DNA of 64,000 bases, taken from contig JAGTJM010000059.1 in the NCBI GenBank assembly GCA_020747015.1, positions 124,001-188,000 on the forward strand, read 5' to 3'. Source of the DNA: Pyrenochaeta sp. MPI-SDFR-AT-0127 (Eukaryota; Ascomycota; Dothideomycetes; Pleosporales; Cucurbitariaceae). The notes beneath the pieces were generated by a model that had not been told where the DNA came from, made no database searches, and was given only the letters and a program-made list of their open reading frames with translations. A program made the position numbers and the translations under genes. Shown here in pieces: positions 45,159 through 57,237 of the stretch (position 1 is the stretch's first letter; every line of letters starts with the position of its first letter).

Positions 45159-46852
45159 GAATATTGGGGTAATGGGAGAGGAATGGTATAGTATAGTAGT
45201 ATTACACAATACATGTCCCTCTACCTTGAATATCTTTTCTTACGTTCATCTCACCAATTATTCTGACACCTCACCGTCGCACTAGGGATCCGATTGAGAA
45301 GGCCTCCGATGCTGTGATCGGGCGGACGTGGGCATGGAACGCATCTGGTACATTTGTGTACTCATGTTCGGAGGGAATGAGCGGTGACGATACGTGTACA
45401 AGGCATGCATACGATAAAGTGTTGACGATGGTTAGCTTACTCTGCGGTACTTTCGAAAAAAAAAATAAGCAAAACCCACACTTGTACACCATCATACGCA
45501 GAGATCTACAGTGCATATCCACATCATGCTCTCGACCACCCGCATTCGATTGTCGTTGCGACGATCCCGTTCTGGGAGATGTAATTTTCTTCTTCCTAAA
45601 CGGTCGTGCCGCAGATTGCGCATCCGCGTTGGTACAACGGCGCGGTACGAGATTGGAAGTATTGGTGCAACCGGAGAGAGGGCTTCTTGGAACAAGGGGG
45701 ATGTATGTATGCGCGGCTTGAAACGGCAGTCTGAACGTGAAAGTGGGAACGTGGGACGGCAGGTTGTTGTCGCTTTAGGAGTGTTGCACGGCAGGAATGG
45801 TTGCACAAAGGCCATATGGGGACATGTATAGTCAGGGAAGGAGGCATGGAACAGAGGATGCAGTGCCGTGGGATCAAACCTGAGTTGAGGGGGACTGGTA
45901 TGGATGCTGAGGGCGGTGGGGTTGGCAGAGATGAGATGAGATGAGATTGCGGTAGTCGTGGGCAGAGAGGGTGCAAGACTGGTTTGATCATGTCGAAATG
46001 CGCTTTACATATCAGCAGCCTCATATAGATAAGAGAGTACCAACGGTTGGATTGGAATATATTCAATCTACCATGGTCGCGCAGCCTCAGCTTGATAGGT
46101 CTGCACCTGCCTAGTGTATCGCTACCATACTCTCCTCTCCATCAGCGGGCCAAGAGGCTCAACATGCGACCCTTCTTCAATTAATTACTTCCTTCCCCCA
46201 GTAACTCGGACCTGGCAGCCTAGTCAGCGTGCACCATCGCAGAAGCAAATACGAACGCGGTCTCAAAATAGAAAGTGGGTAGATCACTTTCTAGTTCGGA
46301 CATTAGTTTCAGCAAAACCCTGTTCCCAGTCGCTCGGTTGGATGCAAGTCGAGAGAGGTAAGACCCCACATGTTCCATATTGAAGAGGCGAGATGTGTGC
46401 TTGCCGTTTCCGGATATTGTAATTATCCAGACCTATGCCAGACATGCGTACCTGATCGACGTATTGACTGGGAATCCGGGAGATTGCAGAGGAGACTGGA
46501 AAAGCCACAGGTGGATAAAGATGGCAGGCGAGCAGAAACATTGACCCAAAACATGTTTGCTTTGACGGCCAGTACTTGCCCCGTATTGGCAAAGAAATGA
46601 GGTCCCATGGAATGTCCCTGGGGGGCGATGACGAATGGCTGGTCCCGTGATGGGGTAATAGTTAGGGTCCTCTGACGCTCGAGCTCACATCACGTTTCGA
46701 GCAACGTGGGTAAGACCAGTCGGTAGTGCGCATAAGCAGAAACGAATGACAGTATCTTGACGAAATGAGGAACGACAGTAAAAGCAATGCAGTGGGGAGA
46801 TGATCACTATGCGAGGCATGGCATTTGTGATGATAATCATAATACTGGTCAA

Positions 46853-46864
46853 GGGGGGGGGGGG
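46853..46864 (+). repeat. G12 homopolymer
   Basis: Twelve consecutive G in intergenic DNA; length is uncertain in most sequencing methods. Confidence 0.85.
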
Positions 46865-47749
46865 TGGTTGGAGGAATCAAAGGATTCAGAATCATGGAGA
46901 CAAAATGAGCGAGTGAATCGTCGAATGCAAGAGAATTGGAGACGGCGGAGAAGTTTTTTCTCCTTTCCAAGGGACTCAAGGGCATCCGCTCGTGCATGCC
47001 GACGAAGCGGTCTGGATAGTCGTTGTCTGTGGCGACGGAGATGGACTTTGTTTCAGGGTAGAATTTGGCTTGTGACCCGAGGTGCGTACTGCCCGTCCTT
47101 TATATGGATGGAGGGTTGAGTCTAGTGCAGGCCAGAGGATGCGCTGGCTGGTCTGGCAATCAATGTCAGGCCATGGCCGTCTATTCTTACTCTTCTGGTG
47201 GTCGGTGTTGACCGAAGGTTGCCGAAAGCGGGCAGAGTGAACAAGTCGAGGAGTTTGGTGGTAGCGCAGGCAATAGAAGCAGCGTGCTGGTGCTGAGCTA
47301 CTATTGAGCCAGAGTGGCCAGGCAATCGCTGCGACCCACGTGCGGATGAATGTCAAGCAGGTTGCGCAAAGTCATGGTTGCGAGGGAGCCCCAGCGGGAA
47401 GCACCAACGGACATGAGCAGGCAGCGCAAGGCGGGCTCGACGGGGGGCGCGGTGAAACACGAGGCCATGAACGATGTCCCTGTCCAATTATGCATGGGCC
47501 CAAGGGCGTGTCGATGGCAGCCGCTTCGAGCATGATCAAACCCTGATGCGCCGGCGTGAAACACTCGAGGGCTCGCTTGGTGGGAGTCGGGCAGTCATCA
47601 GCAGGGGCGGCGCTGATTGGGCGGGGGCAAGTATTGGCAATGGAGGTGCAACACGCTGCAGGCACGCGGGCGTCCAGTCAAGGCGCCGGCTAGACGCAGC
47701 AACGAGGGCGGCGGTTCGGCCACGGGGGGGTCTGGCGGCGCTGAGTGGT

Positions 47750-47805
47750 GCTGATGCAGCGATGCAGCGATGCAGAGACGCAGAGACGCAGAGACGCAGC
47801 GACAC
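47750..47805 (+). repeat. Degenerate gatgcagc/gagacgca tandem repeat
   Basis: Three units of gatgcagc followed by three of agagacgc, then related sequence, in a GC-rich intergenic stretch. Reading it in any frame gives repetitive, implausible protein. Confidence 0.75.
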
Positions 47806-48190
47806 AACCGGCACCGCTGAAGACTGCTACCAAACCATCACCATTGCTGCGTGGCAGGCTCGTTCGGGCGGCCTGCGCGCCATGGATGGACAGGCCGCGA
47901 TTGCGAAACAATGGTAGCCTGTGTGGCGCCCGCAGAAAAGACTCCGTCTGCTCGCCCTAGCCCGGCGTGCAGCTGCGCGCACTACGCCAGGCTGGCCAGC
48001 GGAACAGGCACCGTAAAGGCGGCCCATGTCGCCCGGCCCCCGGTCTGGCGTCTGGCGACATGGGAGCGACGCATGCCAGCCGCTGTGTCGCTCGCCCTGC
48101 CCCCGGTCAGCCCCCCCTGGTCCTGTCCTAGCACTACGCTTCCCCCTCCCCAGCCAAACACACGGCGCCCTCACAATCCCAACCCATCCC

Positions 48191-48222
48191 CATCCATCCA
48201 TCCACCCATCCACCCATCCATC
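48191..48222 (+). repeat. (CCAT)n repeat
   Basis: Interrupted CCAT/CCAC tetranucleotide units in the pyrimidine-rich leader upstream of the gene at 48620. Confidence 0.8.
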
Positions 48223-48619
48223 GCTCCTCTGCCTTGCCAGCGCGTCCGTGCTTGCCATTTTTATCCCCCTCTACACCCGCGCCCAGAAGAGGCACAACTC
48301 TCTCTTACTCTGCTCTTGCTGTGCACTCACTCTACCGCCTCGTCCTCTCCTCCTCCTCCTCCTCCACCTCCTCTCCACCTTCTCCTCCTCCGCTCCCACC
48401 AGCACAATAATAGCAACAACCTCGTCGCCTCGCCGCATTACACTGCCCCCCCACTGCCCAATCCGTCTGTGTTGCACCAGCCTCTAATCTACCCCGGCTG
48501 CGCACATCCTTCGACACCTAGTGTAGCGGACTTCCTACAAGTCCCTGCGACACTCCTACAATCTACCTGCCCCTCCCCAAAACTTACCGAGCCCTCAGAC
48601 GGCAAACCACGTCGCGACC

Positions 48620-50126
48620 ATGACCACCGTTGTCGCCAATCCCCCGGTCCCTGCACAGCACGCTGCCGCACTACCCTCTGCCGATGGCGTCGGCTCCTCG
48701 AGGACATATGCTCCCATTGCGCCCTCGACTTCTTCTCCCCACGCTGTCACGCCTTCTCGCTCCAAGCTGCCTGTCGATAATGCTTCACCTACCTCGTCCA
48801 GTAGTGATGCCCCACAGCACAGAGCAGACGGCAAGCGTTCACCTCTTTCGTACGTCGTTTAGTACCTCTTCTCGCTCCTCTTCTTCTTCTTCTTCTTCCT
48901 GCCGCCCTGCTTCTGCTTCGGCTTCTGCCTCTGCCTCCTCTCCCTCTGCCTCCATGTCTCCTCCCGCTCGACATGCCCACTCTAACCGCCCCTCGTCAAG
49001 CAGGTCTCGCGGCCCCGCCCCCAAGATTGTCGTCAAGAAGGAGCCCGCCTCGCCAGACATGCCCACAAACACCCGCCATCGCCCCCAGCGCCTGAACCTC
49101 TCCAACCACAACATTGTCCACTCCTCGGGCGCCCTCACCGCCCGCCCCTCGGGCCAGGGCAGCGCCAACCTGCAAGACATGGGCCTCGCCTGCCTGTCGC
49201 CCGGCTTCCACACCCAGGACCCCACCATGCGCGAGCAGCTGCAGCGAAGCCTCGACGTACGAGAGAGGCAGCGCCAGATCATCGAGGCTCGCCAGAAGCA
49301 CGGCAAGGGCGGCCCGCCTGCGGACGGAGAGGAAATCCGCAACACGGAGATTGGCGCCTTTGGCCGCACCATCAAGACCCCGCAGACTTCCCGCAGAAAG
49401 GGCCCTCCCCCAGGACTGTCCATTGCACCTCCTTCACACCAGCAGTTTGCCAGCGACCGCGTCATCCAGTCTGCACCAATCAACCAGACATTTACTGGTC
49501 TGCGCAGCAACGCCCCACCCGCCCGGCAGCTCGCCAACGGCCCGTCAAATCTGTCGCAAACATCACACATCCACCATGTCCCAGCGCAGCAGACGGCCAA
49601 CCGACTACCCCCCATCTCGGATGTCTTCCCAGAACCCCTAGGCACATCCAGAAATCACTACCACAACAGCAGCCCCGGCCACTCGTCGCACTCAAACGTC
49701 CAGCCTCCTCTGCCTTCGCCTGGCTTCCCACCCCAGCAGTACCAGCAGCAGCCCCCGCCAACCTCAAGACCTCGTGAATACAAGTCCGCCGAGGAAGCAG
49801 TCCAGTCGCTCTCTGGCGGCCGTGAGGATCTCCTTCCCCGCCTCGTCCACTACGGCGGCCACCAACCGCCCACGCCTCCATCGCCCATGCCCAACAAGAG
49901 CGGATCCTCAGCATACCAATCACACTCTGAACTTCACCGCAGTGGCAGCACAAGGAGACGCGGCCGCGACGAGTACGAGCAGGACAACGGCACCCCCCCA
50001 CTTGGACGCCAACAGGCACGCCTTGGACCTTTTGGAGCTGGTCGCGACTCGCCAGAAACGCAGTTGAAGAAGAAGGAAGAATTCATTGGACTGTGTGCAA
50101 GAGCTTGGGATCTATTCCACTCGTGA
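48620..50126 (+). CDS. Unrecognised Pro/Ser/Gln-rich protein, possibly nuclear regulator
   Basis: ATG 48620 (MTTVVANPPVPAQHAAALPS) opens a first exon to 48849, where a GTACGT donor lies. The frame resumes at about 49004 after a pyrimidine-rich intron with CTAAC branch point and CAG acceptor (phase matches), giving about 450 aa. An AAG acceptor at 49000 would add one residue. The protein is low-complexity, with a basic segment PKIVVKKEPASP resembling a sumoylation site (VKKE). A helical stretch follows (MREQLQRSLDVRERQRQIIE), then a GxFGRTIKTPQTSRRKG block. It ends with a short helix with conserved look, KEEFIGLCARAWDLFHS. No known domain is recognised. A nuclear role is only suggested by composition. 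An unspliced frame from 48630 also exists but gives an odd Ser run. Confidence 0.65.
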
Positions 50127-53100
50127 TACCCGGCCTCGGCCCCTTTTGGTAATCGATTCGGCGGCAACCTTGAAAACGTCCAATCTACACGGCGCATTTT
50201 GGAGTACGGAACAGCTCCGCTGAAGAACAACACCACTTTCGCTTGAACTTTTTTTCGTCTTGTTTCATTTCAGCAAGCCTCAGTGGCATTTGGTTGCCCC
50301 CTTCTATCTGTTCACATGACATGCCTAGCATGCGCGCACCTTTCTTTCCTACGTTCTATACGTTTCGCAAAAGCGCGCCGGCAGCCTAATAGGACATAGG
50401 GATATACTTTCTCATTTCTGCTACATACCACATGTTTCGACTTGTTCATCAATTTTTAAACCTGTATTTTCGAATCTTACTTGGATGACGTGGACATGGA
50501 GGATGCAAAGATGAAGGGGGGGGGGTGTTTGGAATGTTGTTACGTGGCTGGGTTGGTCTTGAAACACAGCATGTCTCATGACTCTTATCTTTACCTTTTT
50601 TTTTCCTCTTCTTCTTCAACCATGGGTTTCACGACTCTTACCCTAGGGCGGCGTTCCAATAGTCGAATCGTGGCTTTTTATTTTGTTGTGGGCATTTTAC
50701 TGGAGGAGATACCTATCCGAGAAGAGCGCGAGAGGCGGGGTTGAGTCGTGGGAGATTCGGTCGAATACGATCCGATGGTTGGGCAGGGTTGGGAGTTTGA
50801 ATTGTCACTACGCAGGGCCAAAAAATCTTCGGACGAGGGCGCCCCGTCCAACAAAGCTGGCAGAAATCAAACATGTTCAAATTCCTAAATACTAAAACGT
50901 GCCAACTCTGTGCATCAAAGGTTTCTCTCTGTGCAACATGTGGTTGATCACCCACTTTCCCTGCAGTTCATCTTGTCGATCAACGGTCAGTTCGTGCAAC
51001 GTATGTTGATCACCAACATCCCCTGCCCTGCCCTGCCCTGCCCTGCACCACATCCCATCTCAACTCATCTCATCTCAGCAACCACAAAACCAAACAACAT
51101 CTGAGTCACACGAGCCGCAAACCCCCTCGCCAAAACAAACCTAGCCCTCCCCAACCCGAGCAATCTTTCTCAAGCGTGTGGCAAAACAAGGCTTTCCTCC
51201 CGATCGCCATCAGGGTTCGTCAAGCGGGACGGTGTTGAAACACACATACAAGGGCGAAAGCTCAGACCACGCGTTAGGCTGAAACAGCCGCATTTCACTA
51301 GCGTTCTGCGCCAGCTAGCAAAGTTGAAGGGGACGTGATTACAAAGGGCTGCATGCACGGGACAGAATATCAAAGTTGTAGGAGTACGGTAGTCGGCGGA
51401 CAAAACAATAGCGTGCGCTATGCGTGCGGTTGGCATGTGCGTGCCGCGTTTTCTTCTCTTAGCATGGGGAAGATGAACGGTTTCTGTGGAGATTAACGCC
51501 TTCAAACCAGGACGAGGTATCTGGGATATGTGAGGCACCACTTAGGGCACGTGGGGCACATGGAGCCGAGGGAGCTTTATGTTGAACCGCTGTTTAAAGC
51601 CCTTGTTATTTTTCCCTTATGGAGTGGAGTATGGGAGGAGTGGGGATTTGTGGAGATTGAAGAAGGAAGAGACGGCAACTGGGTAAGGCGGGTTGTCACT
51701 GTAAGAAAAGGCGAAGATGGAGAAATGGGAACAAGATGCGAAAGCGAGAGAGAAGTTTTGGCATCTAACCCGAATCTGACTTTTTTTTTTTCTTCCCCTC
51801 CATTCGAAACTTGAGAGAGTGATGATAGGTTACGGTATGGTAGCCGGTAACTTCCCTTGCATCCAACGGAGATAATACGGAGAAATTTGTCTCCCATTAC
51901 TCGTAAGGTGGAGGGGAAATACTATCGCAACAATGTTTCCGACAGAAAACGAAGACGTTGAATGGGGCGTGTGCACCGCCACTAAAATCGATAGAACCGC
52001 ACAGCCTTATCGAATTCCATGTTAATGTCCGCATGTGTTTCTACCAAGTCCTACTACTGAGGTGAGATTGGGGGGGGCTAGATGATTAGGTCTTACAATC
52101 CTTTATCCGGACCTCGTAAAACCAGAACATGCATTTTCTCCACTACCCATAAATAGGTTTCTGGTCTTTGGTTCGGACATCGGATTTCTTGTTCCTTGAG
52201 GAAAGGAAGACCGGCCTGGTTATTCAAACCCCGTTCGGCATTCGTGCACGGCGGAGTAGCAATGCGAAATGTAGTGTGGTGTGGTCCAAAGTAGAGCCGA
52301 AGGAGAAAAACTACCATGGTACGTTCGATGTCGCTCGGCGCGCCTCGATTCTGCACCTCGTATCCGGTCCTTAACGTGCAGCTAGCACACGCCCGCTGGC
52401 ACGCAAGAAACCGGGATTCGGTTATACGACAATCTATATGTTGCTGAGATATGTGAGTGCCGTGCTGGGTTTCGACACACACGCCCCCAGATGCCCAAGT
52501 GGAAAGTTTCGCTGCCTCGCCCCCCTGTGAATACGATGGTGTTGAGAATTGACTACATGGACTGGTTCAACGTGGCGTAACGTATATCGCGAGCCTGCAG
52601 CTTGCGTGTTCGGGGGTTAGCCTAGTTTGAAGAGTCCATGATGACCAGAGAACCGTATGCAGTACGATACACGATGACGAGGTTTCTGTTTCAGGATACT
52701 AATCGTTCGTCGTGATCACTTCTGCTCTCGGTACAAAAAAGAACAATTTGTCAAAAAAAATTAAAAGGCGGATTTCTCCGCCAAACCCCCATCTTTGAAA
52801 TCCAATGTCTATGCAATGGCCAAATCGGGCAAACAACAAGGCTCAAGCTTCTTGTCTTCGAAACAGGAGACTCGTCTCCTCTTGCGGATTAGGAAGTCGT
52901 TCGGCTGCTCTTTGCGGAGCCTCTGCGATGTTAGCCTCGATCCGTGTCGCTCACTGCCCGAATCTGTTTTTTTTTTTTCGAAAGGTCCTGTGCGCAGGCG
53001 GGTCCGCCTCACACTGCCAGGGCCACTCCACATTACCAGCCATTCACCACCGTGCCTGTTTGTGGTTTCGGCGTCATTCTGTGTCCGATTTTAAACCATG

Positions 53101-54792
53101 GACTTGACTGCTCTTGCTTCCTTGCAAGGCTTCACCATGGACTTCTTCGTCGCAGATCTCGGCACCATTTGGAATGGGGAGAATCCACAAACCCTCCTAT
53201 TCTCTCTGTCTTCATAGCGCGCATTATGAATACTTGTGCCTTGTATTTCATGGGTAGATGTATCTTGGACAGACTGTGGTTTGACAATTGCACCATGTTC
53301 GACCAGGATAGGAGCAAGTGTCTACGTGGCCCTACACACCGTTTGCTTCAAGATATCACCGTTTCAACAGCATTTCCAGCCGCGGCCGGCCCTATCAAGA
53401 CGCACACTGTTTTTCGCTACTTGCCCTTGATTGCTCTCTGGACTCAGTTCTAAGGCTAAGCGACCTCATGGTTTGTAGGGTGCAGCATACAGCTTGTGCT
53501 CCTACACAGTTGCGCCATCATGACTCGCTGTAGGTAGGAAACAGTAGATCACTCCGGATCTGCTTGACATCAGACCATTGTCTTTTGATTGTCTATACCC
53601 ATCGCGCTGCAGAGAATAGGAGGAGGCTGAACGGCTAGGGCGGCAAGGTGACTTACGCATAAGTTTCAAATCTCCGAAACTGCATTTGGATCTACATGTC
53701 TCAGGCTCTTGAGAAATTAAAGACGCCGAATCGAGATGCAAGATATTTCTTTGAATTGATCTGCCTCGATAGCAATATTTGACGTAATCATCACTTCTTG
53801 TTGCAGTTAGGTGTATGCTGCAAAATCCATCACAACAGTTACCAGGGTTGCAAACTCGGCGGGCTTGTCAACTGGGTGAACAGTCTGCACCATGAAAGCA
53901 AGGAGTGATTGGTTCGGCAACGCAAGGGCATAGTCCTTCTATCGCATAACCTGGTTCTCTTATCTAGCCTTCACTGCACAACACTATTCAAGTGACACAA
54001 CCAAGAAATAGCATGTGTTGTGAAACAGCTCATCATGTTTCAATAAAGCATAGTTAAAGGTTTGCTTTTGAACAATACAGTCTGTACGGCTTTGGTGCAA
54101 TTCCAGCCCTTCAAGCCGCTGTGTGAGAATTTTCATCACTGAGATAAATCTCCTCTATAACCATTGCCAACGTTGAAAAGGAGGTACCACTCAATGCTCG
54201 AGTGTAGATCCTACAGGCATGAAGTGTTCTATGCATACCTAGAGTTTCAAATGGGAAAAGGACTTTTGATATCTTCTTCAATTGTTTACGTAATTACTCT
54301 ACGCATCTGAAAAGCAACAGTTCAAAGCACTAAATTCAATATATACCATAGCTAACCTGCCTTTTATGGTCGTGGACATAACACCCTACTATCTCGCTTG
54401 AGCAAACAGTGTTTGCTGTCCCTTCATGTCGTTCTCCTCAAAGATAGTCATACCGAATGGGATCTTCTACTCGTATAAATAAGTATTCTACCTTGTATAG
54501 GACTGTCAGGTTTAGTAGGTCTTTCTACTCACATTATGGAGCCATTGGAAAACGTCCAAAGAGCATAATGCAGTAGATATGCGGAAAATGAATGAGGCAG
54601 ATATGAGCGGGGGCATGCAAAATATGTCTGCAGATGTCCCAGACAACGTATAGCAATATGAGGAGGCAGTCACATTGTTCACTCGTATACAAAAACACCA
54701 TAATCATACTCATAATTCATTCATCGCATCTACCTATTTGGGCGACAGGAAACAACAAAATCTCTCAAGACTTTTGGTTCAAAAAAACCGCG
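50127..54792. other. 4.7-kb gene-poor interval
   Basis: No coding unit is supported on either strand. It includes the 3' flank of the upstream gene, a (CCCTG)n repeat at 51021-51046, several A or T runs and AT-rich DNA from about 53500 to 54700. No tRNA was recognised. A non-coding RNA or decayed element cannot be excluded. Confidence 0.5.
51021..51046 (+). repeat. (CCCTG)5 pentanucleotide repeat
   Basis: Five tandem CCCTG units in intergenic DNA, followed by short atctcaactcatctcatctc-like repetition. Confidence 0.85.
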
Positions 54793-57237
54793 TCATAAGG
54801 CGGGAACAGCAGCGCCTATACTGCCCATATCCATGGCGAGTTCATCTCTGCAAGCGCCGCTCTCACAAACCATGACACCCTCCTTCCTTGCATCCATGCT
54901 CTTTATGAGGGCATTTCTTTGCTTGAGCCACTGGCCAAGTGCGGGCCCAATTCTGCTCACGGTGCCCAGGCCGGCTGGTCTTTCTCGAAATCGCTTGAGC
55001 CATTCGTCTACGCGCTGGCCTTCGCCTGTTATAACGGTGTGGCGAATGCCTAGTCTGCCGATGACGACTGCATCCATCATGCTTGGGAAGAGGAAAGGGT
55101 GTTGCATAACTTCTGCCTCAAATGCACTCGCGGTTTCTCTTGCCCTCTTTCCATACTCCTCGTCTTCTAGCAGCGCACCAAGTCGGTCCAAATTCCGCGA
55201 TGATACGCCGTTGGTACCGGGTTCAGCATTGTCCATGCCATCCTTAAGCCTCATGATCAAATCTGTCTGGTTCTCAGGCGTTGAGAAAAATCCTAGATTC
55301 TCTTTGTCCCAGAACAGACGGATTTGGGATTGTTGTAGATCGTCTGCCCAATGCAAGTAGGTGTCGTTGAACGTAGCCTCGTAGAGGTCAATGAGGCCAG
55401 AAATGAGGTAGGCATAGTCATCTGCGAAACCAGGGGTGTCGCCTGGTCCTTCACGATAGACTCGTGTTAGTGTATGTGATATTGAATCGTAGAGCTCTTT
55501 CTGTATAAATGATGCTGCTTTCTCAGCTGAGGTGAGATAGACTTTGGCTTGTGTTGGATCTTGCGAGGAGAGAGCGGCCGCAGTTCGTGCGAGAGCGCCG
55601 ATGGCCAGACCATTCCACGATACTACGATCTTGTCATCCAGGGCTGGTCGTGGTCGTTCTTTGTCGCGGTGCTCAAGAAGCTTTTTCCGGCCTTCGTACA
55701 AGACCCTATCAACTTCTTCCTCTGATAAAGCAAACTGCTTGGCTAGATCTGCGCGAGTAGTTGTAATGGCTAGCACGTTTTGATTGATGAGCTCATCATG
55801 CGCGTCATGTTCTGGCGCAACGTTGCCCTCGTCTTTTACATTGTAGTATCGCGCCAGGATTTCAGCATCTCGCTCGCCTAATATGTCTTGAAACTCATTC
55901 AAGGTCCACACATAGAAGGCACCCTCGCGCTTCTCCTGGTCATTTGGTCGGTATAATGAATCCGCATCCTCAGATGAGAAGAAACCTCCGCTCGCGGCAT
56001 GCATAGGTGGGCTGGTTATATACGTAGCAATGTCGTGAACAGCAAAAAGATGTTCTGGTTTCTTTGTGGTAAGGTAGGCATCCAAATATACGGGTAGAAG
56101 CTGTGTCTGATCATAGAGCATCTTTTCGAAATGTGGCAAACTCCAATCTTTTGTGACTGAGTAGCGTGCAAAGCCGTTGCCAATCTGATCGTGTATACCA
56201 CCCTTATTCATCGCATCCAACGTCGCCAATACCATGTCTTTCGCGAGGGTACAGTCCTTTGCTCCAATTACGTCGGCAATCGCACTAGGGTACTGAGGCA
56301 ATTTCAGGAGGAAGTGAAGGTTTGAGGGTGTTGGAAACTTTGGTGCGCCTCCAAAGCCTGCATGCACTTGGTCGTACTTCATCTTGAAGTGCTATGAAGA
56401 ATTAGCGCAGAGTGCGAGGAAGGACGTTTCAGTAGTCACCTCATAGGCTTCGTTCAGCAACTCCAGATCAAGATCGTCATGATCTGCGCCGTCTTTCCTA
56501 CTTATGTTCCCATCCTCTGCGAAATCTCTAAGTTGCGCTGTGATCTCTTTTGCAGAGTCAAGACACCTTTGGCGCTGGTCTCTCCAAACGTCTCTTATCT
56601 TCTCAAGTATGCCAACAAAGCCAATGTGCTCTCCACCCATTGTCGATCCCGGACCAGGCCAGTAGGTGCCACCAAATATCGGTTCCAGATCCGGGGTGAT
56701 GAAGACATTCAGCGGCCAGCCGCCAGAGCCTGTTGTAGCCTGAACGTAATTCATGTATATGCGATCCACGTCTGGACGCTCTTCGCGATCAATTTTTATA
56801 GGTATGAAGCTCTCGTTAAGGATAGCTGCCACTTCCTTATTCTCAAAGGACTCGCGCTCCATAACGTGACACCAATGGCAGGCCGCATAGCCTATACTGA
56901 TAAAAATGAGCTTGTTCGACTGCTTAGCCAGCTCGATGGCTTCTGGTCCCCATATCTGCCATGCGACAGGATTGTTCATGTGGCCGCGGACATATGGGCT
57001 TCGGCTCTCGTTCAGCCTATTCTTGAGCTTCGCGGCGCCGGTCGACGAGGCAGATGCCCCATCAGGGGCATGCGCATCCATTTGGAAGATTGAGGTATGG
57101 AATTTGTGCAGTGCCGCTCGCGATGTGCGTCGTGTAGTGGTCGTAGCTTGCGGGGGTGTCCGGCGATTGGGCGCAGTCGCGATAGCAGAACGTGCAGAAG
57201 AACAAGGTCCACGGAGCTTAAATAGGACCCGAGGCAT
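54793..57237 (-). CDS. SPATA20/YyaL-type thioredoxin-domain protein, mitochondrial presequence
   Basis: Exons 57237-56440 and 56391-54793 with a 48-bp intron (GTGACT...TTCTTCATAG), phase 0, give 798 aa. Residues 1-52 are Arg/Ser/Thr/Ala-rich without acidic residues (AIATAPNRRTPPQ, TTTTRRTSRAALHKFHTS), typical of a mitochondrial targeting peptide. The thioredoxin-like (DUF255) domain follows: NRLNESRSPYVRGHMNNPVA, then a CHWC site (C120, C123) in YAACHWCHVMERESF, KIDREERPDVDRIYM and GSGGWPLNVFITPDLEPIFG. The remainder is an (alpha/alpha)6-barrel like that of cellobiose epimerases and glucosidases: GGIHDQIGNGFARYSV, HFEKMLYDQ, GFFSSEDADS and VVSWNGLAIGAL. Its biochemical role is unknown; mammalian SPATA20 is linked to redox function. 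Met53 could start a cytosolic form. Confidence 0.9.

Larger units (their letters stand above)
44414..48619. other. 4.2-kb gene-poor interval
   Basis: No frame with convincing protein character on either strand. It contains a TG microsatellite (45126-45156), a 12-base G run (46853-46864), a minisatellite-like tract (about 47750-47805) and a CCAT repeat (about 48191-48222). From about 47400 the DNA is GC-rich, and from 48100 pyrimidine-rich, as in a long promoter and 5' leader for the gene at 48620. Confidence 0.5.

Noticed and set aside
45841..45910. tRNA-like B-box (GGTTTGATCCC on the minus strand)
   Set aside because: No acceptor, D or anticodon arm can be paired around it.
47474..48780. 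Long plus-strand frames of 147-309 codons upstream of 48620
   Set aside because: They span GC-rich and pyrimidine-rich repeats, have low-complexity translations, and no conserved motif.
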